In this document: piece after piece, positions 46,939 to 54,878 of the stretch | Position numbering within the stretch: position 1 is the stretch's first letter | Layout of the letters: every line of letters starts with the position of its first letter | DNA from: Planctomycetota bacterium | GTDB lineage: Bacteria; Planctomycetota; UBA1135; GCA-002686595 | Length of the DNA: 64,000 nucleotides | Reading direction: 5' to 3' | Assembly: GCA_029259635.1 (NCBI GenBank) | Contig: JAJDEU010000025.1 | Location: 1 to 64,000, forward strand | Program-made: the position numbers and the translations under genes | Notes under the pieces: model-generated | Databases searched by the model: none | What the model saw: only the letters and a program-made list of their open reading frames with translations | Told to the model about the DNA's origin: nothing

Positions 46939-48171
46939 TCAATTCTCCGCGGTGGAACAGGAGCTCGAACCCTCCGTTCTATCGGCATCTGAATCCTCGC
47001 GACCGGAACCCGGAGTGAGAAACTGACGAGCAACGGCATCGGCGAGCGGTAGCCCGGTGTCTGAGAGTCTCCAGCAACCATCCCGATGGACGAGCAGCCC
47101 GTGTTCGAGGAGGCCTTTTGCGATTCGCTCGCACGGGTCCTCGAATACGTCGACTGCGGCGACCGCCCGGGCTCGGGCGGGGTCGATACCGGTCTTCGTT
47201 CGCAGGCCGAGCCACCAGGTCTCGCCCAACCTGTCCAGGGGGGCGAGCGTCTCTTCCCACTCATGGATGGGCGATTCGCCGGCTCGTATTCGTTCGGCCC
47301 ATTTCCCATAGGAGCGAGGATTGCCCATTCGTCGATGACCGACTTTCCCCACCGCCGAAGGTCCCAGGCCGCTGTAGGATCCGTTCTCCCAGTAGTTGAG
47401 ATTGTGTTCGCAGTGTTGACCATTTAGCGAGAAGTTGGAGATCTCATAAGGTGAATAACCAGCCTCCTCCAAGATCTCACGCGTGCGCCAAAAGAACTGC
47501 AACTCGAGGTCTTCAACCTGCGGGATCAACGCTCCGGTGCGGCGCCACTGCTCGAAGGCGGTGCCCTCCTCGAACGTGAGGTTGTAGGCGCTCAGGTGAT
47601 TGGGCTCGAGTTCGAGGACTTGGCTAAGATCGCTCTCCCAGGTTTCGAGTTTCTCGCCGGGGGATGCGTAGATCATGTCGACGGAGATTTCCTCAGCTCC
47701 TGCCGAGCGAGCGGCCTGGAAGGCGTCGAAGGATTGTTCGACCTGATGGACGCGTCCAAAGAGTTCGAGGAGCTCCGGGCGCAGGCTCTGAAAGCCGATC
47801 GAGAATCGGTTGACGCCGAGTTCAAGTAGGAGCTCGGCTTTGGCTTCGTCGAGGCTTTCGGGGTTGCACTCGACGGACACCTCCTCGGCCGAAGACCGGA
47901 AACCTGTGAGCTCTTCGAGACCGTCAAACAGGGCGCGAAGTTCCGCAGCTGGAAGCCAGGTCGGCGTTCCCCCGCCGACAAAGACGGTCCGTGGATGGTC
48001 CGCAGCTCGGGTCGAAGCTTCGCGAAGGAGGAGGTCGACGAAACCGCTTGAATCCCCTGTTTCGGCTGCGAATGAGTAGAAATCGCAGTAGTGACACTTG
48101 GCCACGCAAAAGGGTACGTGGACGTAGAGCGGGGTGCCGGGCAGTAGGGCGGGATCGCGATCGGGGCGCAT
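46939..48171 (-). CDS. hemW: HemW-like radical SAM protein
   Basis: The 410-residue protein starts YVHVPFCVAKCHYCDFYSF, the C-x3-C-x2-C cluster motif with the added cysteine typical of HemW/coproporphyrinogen-oxidase-like proteins. GGGTPTWLP, VECNPESLD, NRFSIGFQS and VDMIYASPGE follow. HemW is a heme chaperone rather than an anaerobic CPO when the CPO-specific N-terminal residues are absent, as they appear to be here. The winged C-terminal domain is present. Length is normal. Confidence 0.88.
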   Translation of the reverse strand: MRPDRDPALLPGTPLYVHVPFCVAKCHYCDFYSFAAETGDSSGFVDLLLREASTRAADHPRTVFVGGGTPTWLPAAELRALFDGLEELTGFRSSAEEVSVECNPESLDEAKAELLLELGVNRFSIGFQSLRPELLELFGRVHQVEQSFDAFQAARSAGAEEISVDMIYASPGEKLETWESDLSQVLELEPNHLSAYNLTFEEGTAFEQWRRTGALIPQVEDLELQFFWRTREILEEAGYSPYEISNFSLNGQHCEHNLNYWENGSYSGLGPSAVGKVGHRRMGNPRSYGKWAERIRAGESPIHEWEETLAPLDRLGETWWLGLRTKTGIDPARARAVAAVDVFEDPCERIAKGLLEHGLLVHRDGCWRLSDTGLPLADAVARQFLTPGSGREDSDADRTEGSSSCSTAEN

Positions 48172-48195
48172 AGTCGAGGCGCCCGAGGTTCGCGC

Positions 48196-49026
48196 TCAGT
48201 TGCCTTCCATGATTTGGTAGAGCTTTTGAAGGGTGGCTCGCTCAATCTGGCGAACCCGCTCTCGAGTGAGCCCGACGACTTTTCCGATCTCCTTCAGCGT
48301 CATGGGGTCGGGGTGATGGTCCCCGATGCCATAGCGCAGTCTCAGAATGGTCGCTTCACGGTCGTCGAGCAACTGGAGCAGCTCCTCCATCCTAGCGATC
48401 AAGTCGCTATTGAGGATCTGCTCGTCCGGGGCGAGTGAGCGCTCGTCTTCGACGGCATCCTGATAAGAAGACGCGACATCGAGCGAGACCTGGGGCGCGA
48501 TTCCTGAAGTGAGAATGGTTTGCTTGAGAAGTGGCCACGTTTCGCGGGGCACGCCGATCTCGTGAATCACTTCATCGATGCTGGGGATTCGGCCGAGACG
48601 GAAGGTTAACTCACGGCTAACGTTCCTCCATTTGGCGATTAACTCACTCATATAGCCCGGAACGCGCACTGATTTGACGGTGTTGGACAGTGCCCGGCGG
48701 ATCGATTGTTTGATCCACCAAGTTCCGTAGGTCGAGAAGCGGCAGCCGGCATCCGGATCAAATTTTTCTGCGGCCTTCATCAGCCCGATGTTGCCCTCCG
48801 CGATGAGATCCTGCAGGACGAGGCCTCGGTCCGAATAGAGCTTCGCAATGGAAACCACGAGGCGTAGATTCGCTCGAATCATGTGCTCGCGGGCGGTCAA
48901 ATCGCCGGCCTGGATTTGGCGAGCTAGGGATTTTTCCTCGTCGGCATTGAGGAGCGAGACTTCGTTGATCTCTTGGAGATAGGTCTCTAAACAGCGCTCG
49001 GCAGAAATAGCAGGCTCCGACCCCAT
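48196..49026 (-). CDS. RpoD/RpoS-like sigma-70 factor, compact form
   Basis: The 276-residue protein has region 1.2 (TYLQEINEVSLLNADEEKSLARQI), region 2 (NLRLVVSIAKLYSDRGLVLQDLIAEGNIGLMKAAEKFDP and FSTYGTWWIKQSIRRAL), region 3 and region 4.2 (TLKEIGKVVGLTRERVRQIERATLQKL). It lacks region 1.1 and the non-conserved insert, so it is either a compact primary sigma or a group 2 factor. Core promoter-binding residues look conserved, so -10 boxes of TATAAT type are expected. It starts 453 bp from the divergent HPr-domain gene. Confidence 0.9.
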   Translation of the reverse strand: MGSEPAISAERCLETYLQEINEVSLLNADEEKSLARQIQAGDLTAREHMIRANLRLVVSIAKLYSDRGLVLQDLIAEGNIGLMKAAEKFDPDAGCRFSTYGTWWIKQSIRRALSNTVKSVRVPGYMSELIAKWRNVSRELTFRLGRIPSIDEVIHEIGVPRETWPLLKQTILTSGIAPQVSLDVASSYQDAVEDERSLAPDEQILNSDLIARMEELLQLLDDREATILRLRYGIGDHHPDPMTLKEIGKVVGLTRERVRQIERATLQKLYQIMEGN

Positions 49027-49479
49027 GGGGGAACTGAGAGGGAGGTTGCTCGCTTTCGGGGGAAAACCCCGGAATGGGCGAGCTACAGGTGTTCGGGTTG
49101 GCCGCGAAAGCGGCGTTAGCCCCTGAATCGTCCGCTGGGAGTGCTGGTCTTGAGTCGAGTCGACCTAGATTGAGCGCGATACTGGGGGCCCTCGCCGCGG
49201 GTGGTGCCAAGGGACGATCCGAGGGAAAGGACTCACTGGCCGGCTGTGTGGAGGGAAAAGGCGACAGGCGATCACCTCAAGAGGTGTCGAATCGCAGTGC
49301 TAAGGCCGATAACGACGGCTAATCGAAGAATCGAACGCGCCGCGGAGCCCGGAATCCGGCACCTCTACAGGGGTTGCGGGTTCTCAACCCCCCACTCGAC
49401 CTGCTAGATTGGCTCACGGATGAGAGGGCTTACCAAGAGCTCCTCCATGCTTCGTTGAGCTGGCGTCCCTCCCCCCCTT
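49027..49479. promoter_or_regulatory. Divergent gap between the sigma factor and the HPr-domain gene
   Basis: No gene is supported here. A stable hairpin with GNRA loop sits at 49101-49114 (GCCGC GAAA GCGGC), extended by flanking pairs between TTCGGG (49092-49097) and CCCCTGAA (49120-49127). It lies about 75 bp upstream of the sigma-factor start and would be in its leader if transcription starts farther out. Another small stem (GGGGTTTTCCCC on the minus strand) lies near 49060. Clear promoter boxes are not seen. Confidence 0.4.
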
Positions 49480-50790
49480 ATGCCTGAAATCCCCCTCGAA
49501 CAGGTCATTCCGGCCACTCGGTTCACCGGCATACTGGAGCAGCGATCAAAACCCCTTCAGCGATTGGCGAACTCGCTCCTCGCTCCCTCTAGGAACTCTT
49601 GGAATCATCGGCACTACTTCCAACTCGTGCATCAGGCCAACGAGTTGGAGTCGTTTCTCGACGATTACGGGGCCCAGTACAACCTCGACTTTCAGTTCTT
49701 TCGCGAGCTCGTGGCCTCTCTCCGCGGCTTCTCGCAGACAGGCCACAGCCTCAGCCATTTGTGTGGAAGAATCGAGTCCTACGGAATTCGCGAGGCCGGT
49801 GAAGGAGCCACAGTCGAGTTGATCCTCGCGGCGGCGACGGGCGCGTTGCGCTTCACTCGCGAATCCTCGGAGAGACTTCTGCAGGCCTTTGCGCATGAAG
49901 CCGGGAAACTCGGGCTTCCCATGACCTCCGAAGGCATTCCCGAGTCAGAGTTGGCATCGGTCGTCGTGCTCGAGAAGTTGCCCCGAGACATTGGGGTTGA
50001 ACAAATCCAAGAGGAAGAGCAGCGGATCGCCGAGGTTGCTTCCAAGTTCCTGTTGGCTTGGCAGATGCTTGACGAACTGAACCTCCGCAAAATCGACGAT
50101 CCGAAGGCGAGGTCGGAGTCGCTGAGCCGCACGTGTACCGAGGAGCAGGCTCGCGTGTACGAGGCGACGGTCCATAACCTCCAATCCGCCTACGACACCT
50201 ACATCAAGAACACCGTTCTAGAGTCCGAGGACGCCAACCTTCCGGCACTTCGAGGGTTGATCTCGGCAGCCCTTCACCTTCTGGAAGGTACGACCTACTT
50301 GACGCACTTCTATGAGCGTCATGAAAGCGAGGTGCGAATTGAGAGCACTCGCGAACGGCTCGCCGAAATCATCGGTCGCGAATCTGTGCAGGAACTGATC
50401 CTCAACAATCTTCTGGTTCCGGCCTTTGCGGCGCTAGATGCGGGAAAGACCCTTGCGGAGGGGCTTCTCTCGAAGTTCACAAACGCCCAAGTCTTGGAGG
50501 TTGACCTGGGAGAGGACCTCCTCATTCACGCCCGCCCTGCGGCTTTGATCGTGGGAATCGTCAATCACTATGGCACCCCCGTTTCCTTGGAGGTTGCCGG
50601 GCAGGCCTGCAACGCCGCATCGATCTTGGAGCTATTGCTCGCTGTCGGATCGAACCCTGATGAACGGCGATTTATGTTCCGGGGGGATGCGAACCCACTT
50701 CGAGATATCGGCCTGCTTTTCCGGCACGGGCTTGGCGAAGAGGGTCTAGATGCTCTGCCGGCTGCGCTGGCTTATTTACGCTCGAACTAG
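49480..50790 (+). CDS. Large protein with a C-terminal HPr-like phosphocarrier domain
   Basis: The 436-residue protein is helical and soluble in its first 335 residues, with no family I know. The last 100 resemble HPr: LLIHARPAALIVGIVNHY places His350 in the position of the phosphorylated His15, and CNAASILELLLAVGSNP mirrors the NAKSI-x-x-L-L region with Ser381 where HPr has Ser46. GDANPLRDIGLLF matches the end of the fold. I infer a regulatory protein that takes a phosphate signal from a PTS-like kinase. No enzyme I or HprK is nearby. It lies upstream of the parB region and is divergent from the sigma factor. Confidence 0.7.
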   Translation: MPEIPLEQVIPATRFTGILEQRSKPLQRLANSLLAPSRNSWNHRHYFQLVHQANELESFLDDYGAQYNLDFQFFRELVASLRGFSQTGHSLSHLCGRIESYGIREAGEGATVELILAAATGALRFTRESSERLLQAFAHEAGKLGLPMTSEGIPESELASVVVLEKLPRDIGVEQIQEEEQRIAEVASKFLLAWQMLDELNLRKIDDPKARSESLSRTCTEEQARVYEATVHNLQSAYDTYIKNTVLESEDANLPALRGLISAALHLLEGTTYLTHFYERHESEVRIESTRERLAEIIGRESVQELILNNLLVPAFAALDAGKTLAEGLLSKFTNAQVLEVDLGEDLLIHARPAALIVGIVNHYGTPVSLEVAGQACNAASILELLLAVGSNPDERRFMFRGDANPLRDIGLLFRHGLGEEGLDALPAALAYLRSN

Positions 50791-50802
50791 AGCTTCGAGT
50801 CG

Positions 50803-50818
50803 TGTTCCACGGGGAACA
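50803..50818. promoter_or_regulatory. parS-like site with one mismatch
   Basis: TGTTCCACGGGGAACA differs from a perfect TGTTCCACGTGGAACA palindrome by one central base. It lies just after the HPr-domain gene and 0.9 kb from the perfect site at 51693. ParB tolerates some changes, but the central CACGTG is usually kept, so binding may be weak. Confidence 0.55.
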
Positions 50819-50837
50819 CATTTCTAGCGAGCTGACC

Positions 50838-51428
50838 TCAGGACCCGACCGACTCGGGTGCGGCGAGCGGGGGCAGCAAGAGGTAACTAGCCAGGAGCAA
50901 TCCCACGGCTGAGGACCACGAGAGCTGCAGGAACTGGCCGCCCGTGGATAGCTCCGCGAGGCCGCCGAGTAATGTGGGGAAGGCCCAGCCCACTCCGAGG
51001 AGCAGGAGCATGGATGCAGCACCTGGCGCCTTTAGCCGCAATGCCAGCAGGGCGAGACACGCGCTTTGAAGCCAGCCCCGGAGGATCGTGCTCCCTGCTC
51101 CATCGGAGACCAAAGGTACCGCAAGCGAGGCTAGGCCCAGGGCAGCTACAGCCACCAGGACGGAGAGCGCCTCAAACCGAAACCGAGAAAGGGGCCTCAT
51201 TCGGGAGCAGAACCAATCCGCCCTTTGTAGTTGTGAGACGGCGCAGAGGCTTCCCAGTAACCCAGCAAGGTGGCTGGCTTGGGGCCCTTCGGCGATTTGG
51301 CCAAGAGCCGCCGAAACCGCCAATAGAACCCAAAACAAGGGGCTCTTCACTCCCGACACGATGGTCCAGATGATTGCGGATCGACAACTCACGGGGTAAG
51401 CGTAGGCATCGCTCAATCGATGCGCCAT
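50838..51428 (-). CDS. Polytopic membrane protein of unknown function
   Basis: The 196-residue protein is mostly hydrophobic, with about six membrane segments (for example SPLFWVLLAVSAALGQI and ALSVLVAVAALGLASLAVPLV). I see no conserved charged motif or family sign. It lies between the two parS sites, opposite to its neighbours. A role in the membrane around the origin region cannot be inferred. Confidence 0.5.
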   Translation of the reverse strand: MAHRLSDAYAYPVSCRSAIIWTIVSGVKSPLFWVLLAVSAALGQIAEGPQASHLAGLLGSLCAVSQLQRADWFCSRMRPLSRFRFEALSVLVAVAALGLASLAVPLVSDGAGSTILRGWLQSACLALLALRLKAPGAASMLLLLGVGWAFPTLLGGLAELSTGGQFLQLSWSSAVGLLLASYLLLPPLAAPESVGS

Positions 51429-51752
51429 GTGGAGGCTCGTACTTCGCCGCTAGATCGATGCGAGAGCGGGCCTTTTTGAGCGAACACGTCCAAGAACCTG
51501 CGCTCCATGAATCGGGCGTAGGTCCTCGAACCCGATCGACTTCGTCTCGGGGCGATCCATCGAATCGAAATTTAGCCAGCCTTAAGCTGTTACCAGCTGC
51601 GCTCCCGACCGTCATCTTCCTACATCATGTTGCCGGTATAGACCCGGCCCCCTCGACATCTTGGGGGGTAGCTCGTAATCTGCCCACCTGGCTGTTCCAC
51701 GTGGAACAACTCTCTCGCCAACGACCAGACGGACCTGAACGGAAGACTCGCA
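51429..51752. promoter_or_regulatory. Gap upstream of parB
   Basis: These 324 bases hold a perfect parS site (51693-51708) and should carry the parB promoter. I see no supported gene. A plus-strand frame passing through here overlaps parB out of phase and is a shadow. Confidence 0.5.
51693..51708. promoter_or_regulatory. Perfect palindromic parS site
   Basis: TGTTCCACGTGGAACA is a perfect 16-bp palindrome and fits the bacterial chromosomal parS consensus TGTTNCACGTGNAACA. It lies 45 bp upstream of the parB start, so ParB bound here could both nucleate the partition complex and affect its own transcription. Confidence 0.9.
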
Positions 51753-52640
51753 ATGGAACGAAGATTAGGACGCGGACTGGGTGCTCTCTTGCCGGAATCA
51801 GCCCGCTCTCGAGACCCCTTGGAACTGGAACTCGACTCCATTCGCCCGAACCCGCACCAACCGCGGCAGGTCTTCCGCCCCGATGGTCTGGAGGAACTCC
51901 GTCAGAGCATTGTGAATCACGGGGTTCTCCAGCCCGTTGTCGTGCGAAAAGTCGGATCGAGCTATGAGCTGGTTTCCGGGGAACGCCGTTGGCGAGCCTC
52001 CAGATTGGCTGGCGCCCGCACGATTCCGGTTGTTGTCCGATCCAACGTCAGCGATGAGGACATGCTGGAGTTGGCGCTCGTAGAGAACGTTCAACGTCGC
52101 GATCTCAACCCGATGGAGCGTGCCCGGGGCTTCAAGAGGATGATGGATCAGTTGGGTCTAACCCAGGAAAAGGTGGCGAACCGTGTGGGTCTCAACCGCT
52201 CCTCGGTGGCCAACCACGTTCGCTTGCTCGAGCTCCCCGATACCGTTCAGGAGGCCGTTTCGAATGGCGCCCTCTCTATGGGGCACGCTAAGGCCCTGCT
52301 GGCTCTGCAGGATCAAAGTCGACTCATGGACTTAGCTTCGGAGGCCATGGAGGGGAAGCTCTCGGTGCGCGAAGTGGAGCGAATCGTGCGGGAAGCTAGC
52401 CACACGCCCGAGCCTTCCGTTCAGGGAGATTCCGAACCAGGAGAACAGCCGGACGCGACTCTGATTCCGCAAGCGCCTTGGGTGCAGGACCTCGAATCTA
52501 GGATGCGGGAGTTCCTAGGGGCAAAAGTTCGCTTGAAGAATGGTGAGGATTATCAGGGGCAGATCGTGATCGACTACTGTGGTCGCGAAGACCTTGAGCG
52601 CTTGATCACCAAGCTCACGGATAACTCCACAATTAGTTAG
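51753..52640 (+). CDS. parB: Chromosome partitioning protein ParB/Spo0J
   Basis: The 295-residue protein starts RRLGRGLGALLPES, the basic N-terminus that stimulates ParA. The CTPase motifs are clear: IRPNPHQPRQVF, the GERRWRASRLAGA box, and ENVQRRDLNPMERARG. The helix-turn-helix (TQEKVANRVGLNRSSVANHVRLLELP) binds parS, and a C-terminal dimer domain ends the chain. All parts needed for clamp sliding are present. It is 45 bp from a perfect parS and is encoded apart from parA. A strong hairpin follows 20 bp after its stop. Confidence 0.95.
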   Translation: MERRLGRGLGALLPESARSRDPLELELDSIRPNPHQPRQVFRPDGLEELRQSIVNHGVLQPVVVRKVGSSYELVSGERRWRASRLAGARTIPVVVRSNVSDEDMLELALVENVQRRDLNPMERARGFKRMMDQLGLTQEKVANRVGLNRSSVANHVRLLELPDTVQEAVSNGALSMGHAKALLALQDQSRLMDLASEAMEGKLSVREVERIVREASHTPEPSVQGDSEPGEQPDATLIPQAPWVQDLESRMREFLGAKVRLKNGEDYQGQIVIDYCGREDLERLITKLTDNSTIS

Positions 52641-52660
52641 AGCCCAGGCTCTCAAACTTA

Positions 52661-52705
52661 AGAACGGGGGCTCGCGAGGATCGAATCCTCGCGAGCCCCC
52701 GTTCT
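52661..52705. terminator. Bidirectional intrinsic terminator, 21-bp perfect stem
   Basis: Bases 52661-52681 are the exact reverse complement of 52685-52705, with a 3-nt loop (CGA). The stem is GC-rich. A short run of T follows on the plus strand (GTTCTTT) and TTAAGTTT follows on the minus strand. It lies between parB and the convergent cyclophilin gene and would stop both transcripts. Confidence 0.88.
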
Positions 52706-52718
52706 TTGAACCAAGGTC

Positions 52719-53744
52719 TTAAAGGACTTCCGCGGAGTGAAGGGTGGCGGGGTTCTCCGGGCGCTCGGAGCCTTCTTCGGTTTGAGATGCCAGGACCTTC
52801 ACGACGTCCATTCCTTCGAGCACACGGCCAAACACGGTGTACTCCTTGTCGAACTGATGCTGCTTGCTGGACGTGATGTAGAACTGGCTTCCACTGCTCT
52901 CGGTTTCCGTCGGACCACGGGCTGCAGCGAGCATGCCTTCAAAATGCCAAGCCGGGTTGACCTCCGGCGGAATCGTATATCCCGGACCGCCGACTCCCCA
53001 GGTGCTCGGGTCGCCCTCTTTCGAGTTCGGATCGCCGGTCTGAATGAGGGCTCCAGCGACCACCCGGTGGAACCTGACTCCGTCGTAAAATCCTTCTTTG
53101 CAAAGCTTTAGGAAGTTAGCTACGTGCTTCGGCGCATGCTCAGGATAGAGCCCAATGGTGATGGGCCCGTGGTCGGTTTCTAAGGTCACGCGCGGTGAAT
53201 CGTCCGCGACTTCGGGCGGGGCGAACAGGTGATCGTGCTGAGCGGACCAAGCCTCTTGCGATGCGGCGATTTCGCCAATGTGCGCTGGAATCGTTGCCGC
53301 AGTAGACGTGTCCTCATCGCCGAACTCGAATTCTTGCTCGACGATTGGGTGGCCGGGAAAACTCCCACTGAGTTTGTCGATGGCGCTGCTTGCCTGCTGA
53401 TATTCATTGGCTTTGATCGAGCTCTGAATTTCCAGTGCGCGTGCCCACGGTCCAGCCGGAGTCGTTTCCAATTCGTCGGCGATTGCTCTGAGTTCCGAAG
53501 CTGCGGGCAATTCCGTGTTCGCGGAGATCGTGTCGAGGTCGACCTGAGATCGAAGCGCATCCCAATGCTCGGCGACAATGGCCTTCTCTTGCTCTTCGGA
53601 GAGTTGGGTCCAAACAATGCCGGCGCCGATGGCGAGCGCGATTGCCGTCAAGGGCATCCAATAGCGCGAGACCGCCTGTTCAAAGCCAGACTTCTCGGCG
53701 AGCGGGGCGATGGAGACTTGAGTGGGAGCTTTGTGTTGGGCCAT
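52719..53744 (-). CDS. Membrane-anchored cyclophilin-type peptidyl-prolyl isomerase
   Basis: From ATG 53744 the protein has 341 residues: one membrane segment (about residues 30-47, MPLTAIALAIGAGIVW), a helical TPR-like stretch rich in A and E, then a cyclophilin domain from about residue 180. The latter shows VTLETDHGPITIGLYPEHAPKHVANFLKLC, FYDGVRFHRVVAGALIQTGD, and SSGSQFYIT with the active-site Arg-Phe region and Gln. It acts on exported proteins from the inner membrane. The extra 24 residues of a longer frame (to 53816) lack any role and are dropped. Confidence 0.85.
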   Translation of the reverse strand: MAQHKAPTQVSIAPLAEKSGFEQAVSRYWMPLTAIALAIGAGIVWTQLSEEQEKAIVAEHWDALRSQVDLDTISANTELPAASELRAIADELETTPAGPWARALEIQSSIKANEYQQASSAIDKLSGSFPGHPIVEQEFEFGDEDTSTAATIPAHIGEIAASQEAWSAQHDHLFAPPEVADDSPRVTLETDHGPITIGLYPEHAPKHVANFLKLCKEGFYDGVRFHRVVAGALIQTGDPNSKEGDPSTWGVGGPGYTIPPEVNPAWHFEGMLAAARGPTETESSGSQFYITSSKQHQFDKEYTVFGRVLEGMDVVKVLASQTEEGSERPENPATLHSAEVL

Positions 53745-54119
53745 CTGAAATGGAAACACGTCGCGAGGCGACGTCGATTTTTTGAGGAATCGTGAGGGGC
53801 GGGGCTCCCTGATCATGATTGGTCAGGGAGGTCGAAAACGGATCCTATCGTGGAGAGCGCACCTGCCGGGCGTCTTTGTCGATCCGAATCTAGGGCGGCA
53901 TTCTATTTACCCGGGCCTCATTGGAACACCCTGTCTCCGGTTGGGGTTGACGCTTTATCCGTGCAAGGCCAGCCTGGGATTGCCGAGGCAGGAATCGGCG
54001 ATCTACCCCGCTATGATTCGTTGCCCTAAAAAGGCGTTTCAACGTCGAATTCTGCACTCTCCCGCAGAATCAGACTCTGGGCGCCTTCCGGTGTTTTCCA
54101 CCCCGCACCGCCATTTGCC
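53745..54119. other. Divergent gap between the cyclophilin and DUF374 genes
   Basis: These 375 bases hold no supported gene. A hairpin CTCCCTGA/TCAGGGAG (53805-53812 and 53823-53830, 10-nt loop) lies 60-90 bp upstream of the cyclophilin start and could be an operator or leader structure. TAGAAT on the minus strand near 53900 is a possible -10 box. The other half should hold the promoter of the acyltransferase operon. Confidence 0.4.
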
Positions 54120-54878
54120 GTGACTCGCCCCAGCTCCCCTACCGCGCCAGGACTCGAAAAGAAGAGCAGACGCTCTTCCGATCGCCGGTTCTTGAAGCGT
54201 TTTCTGCGGCCTGTGGGACGACGACTGTCGCCCATACTGGCGATTCCGGCTCTGCGGATCTTGTCTTCAAGCTGGAAAACCGAGGTCTTGGGGGAGGAGA
54301 ACCGGGCCGAGGTGATGAATTCCGAAGGCAGCCTCTTCGCGCTCTGGCATGGCCGGATGCTGGTCGGACTTCCGAGCCAGACTCAACTTCGAATGAGCGT
54401 GCTCGTCTCTCCCAGCCGCGATGGATCCATCATGGATCCGATCCTCAATAGTTTCTCCTATGCGACGGTTCGCGGCTCGACCAGCCGTGGGGGCGCCCGA
54501 GCTCTCCGCGAACTCTTGAACAGGTTGCGAGCGGGAGGACGAATCGTGATCACTCCCGACGGTCCCCGCGGCCCCATGCACTCCATGAACGAGGGCCTGG
54601 CTTGGATGGCGCGCGCCACGGGATTCCCCGTTTTGCCCGTCGGTTTGGCCTGTGATCGCCATTGGAGCATGTCGAGCTGGGATCGATTCACGATCCCCAA
54701 ATGGCGCGCAAAAATCGTGGTGAGCTACGGCCCACCGCTCTGGCTCCCCAAGTCGTCCACACTCGAAGAGCGCTCCGCGTTTACGGGAAAAGTGCGCGAT
54801 GCGATCCTCGCCGAGGAGTATCGCGCCTTCGCGAAGCTCGGTCTGAAGCCCGACTTTGACGATGAGTCCAAGTCCTGA
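54120..54878 (+). CDS. DUF374 lysophospholipid acyltransferase-like protein
   Basis: The 252-residue protein, started at GTG 54120, contains LFALWHGRMLVGL (the H-x-x-x-x-(D) type motif reduced to HGRM), VSPSRDGSIMDPIL and the family signature ITPDGPRGP. The DUF374 family is related to LpxL and plsC acyltransferases and is thought to add an acyl chain to lipid A or a related lipid. A hydrophobic stretch lies near residues 35-50. It overlaps the DUF72 gene by 17 bp. Given the Kdo and Lpt genes in the window, a lipid A role is plausible. Confidence 0.8.
   Translation: MTRPSSPTAPGLEKKSRRSSDRRFLKRFLRPVGRRLSPILAIPALRILSSSWKTEVLGEENRAEVMNSEGSLFALWHGRMLVGLPSQTQLRMSVLVSPSRDGSIMDPILNSFSYATVRGSTSRGGARALRELLNRLRAGGRIVITPDGPRGPMHSMNEGLAWMARATGFPVLPVGLACDRHWSMSSWDRFTIPKWRAKIVVSYGPPLWLPKSSTLEERSAFTGKVRDAILAEEYRAFAKLGLKPDFDDESKS

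Noticed and set aside
52661-52705. The GATCGAATCC part looked like a tRNA T-loop
   Set aside because: The whole segment is a perfect 21-bp hairpin; no acceptor, D or anticodon arm is present.
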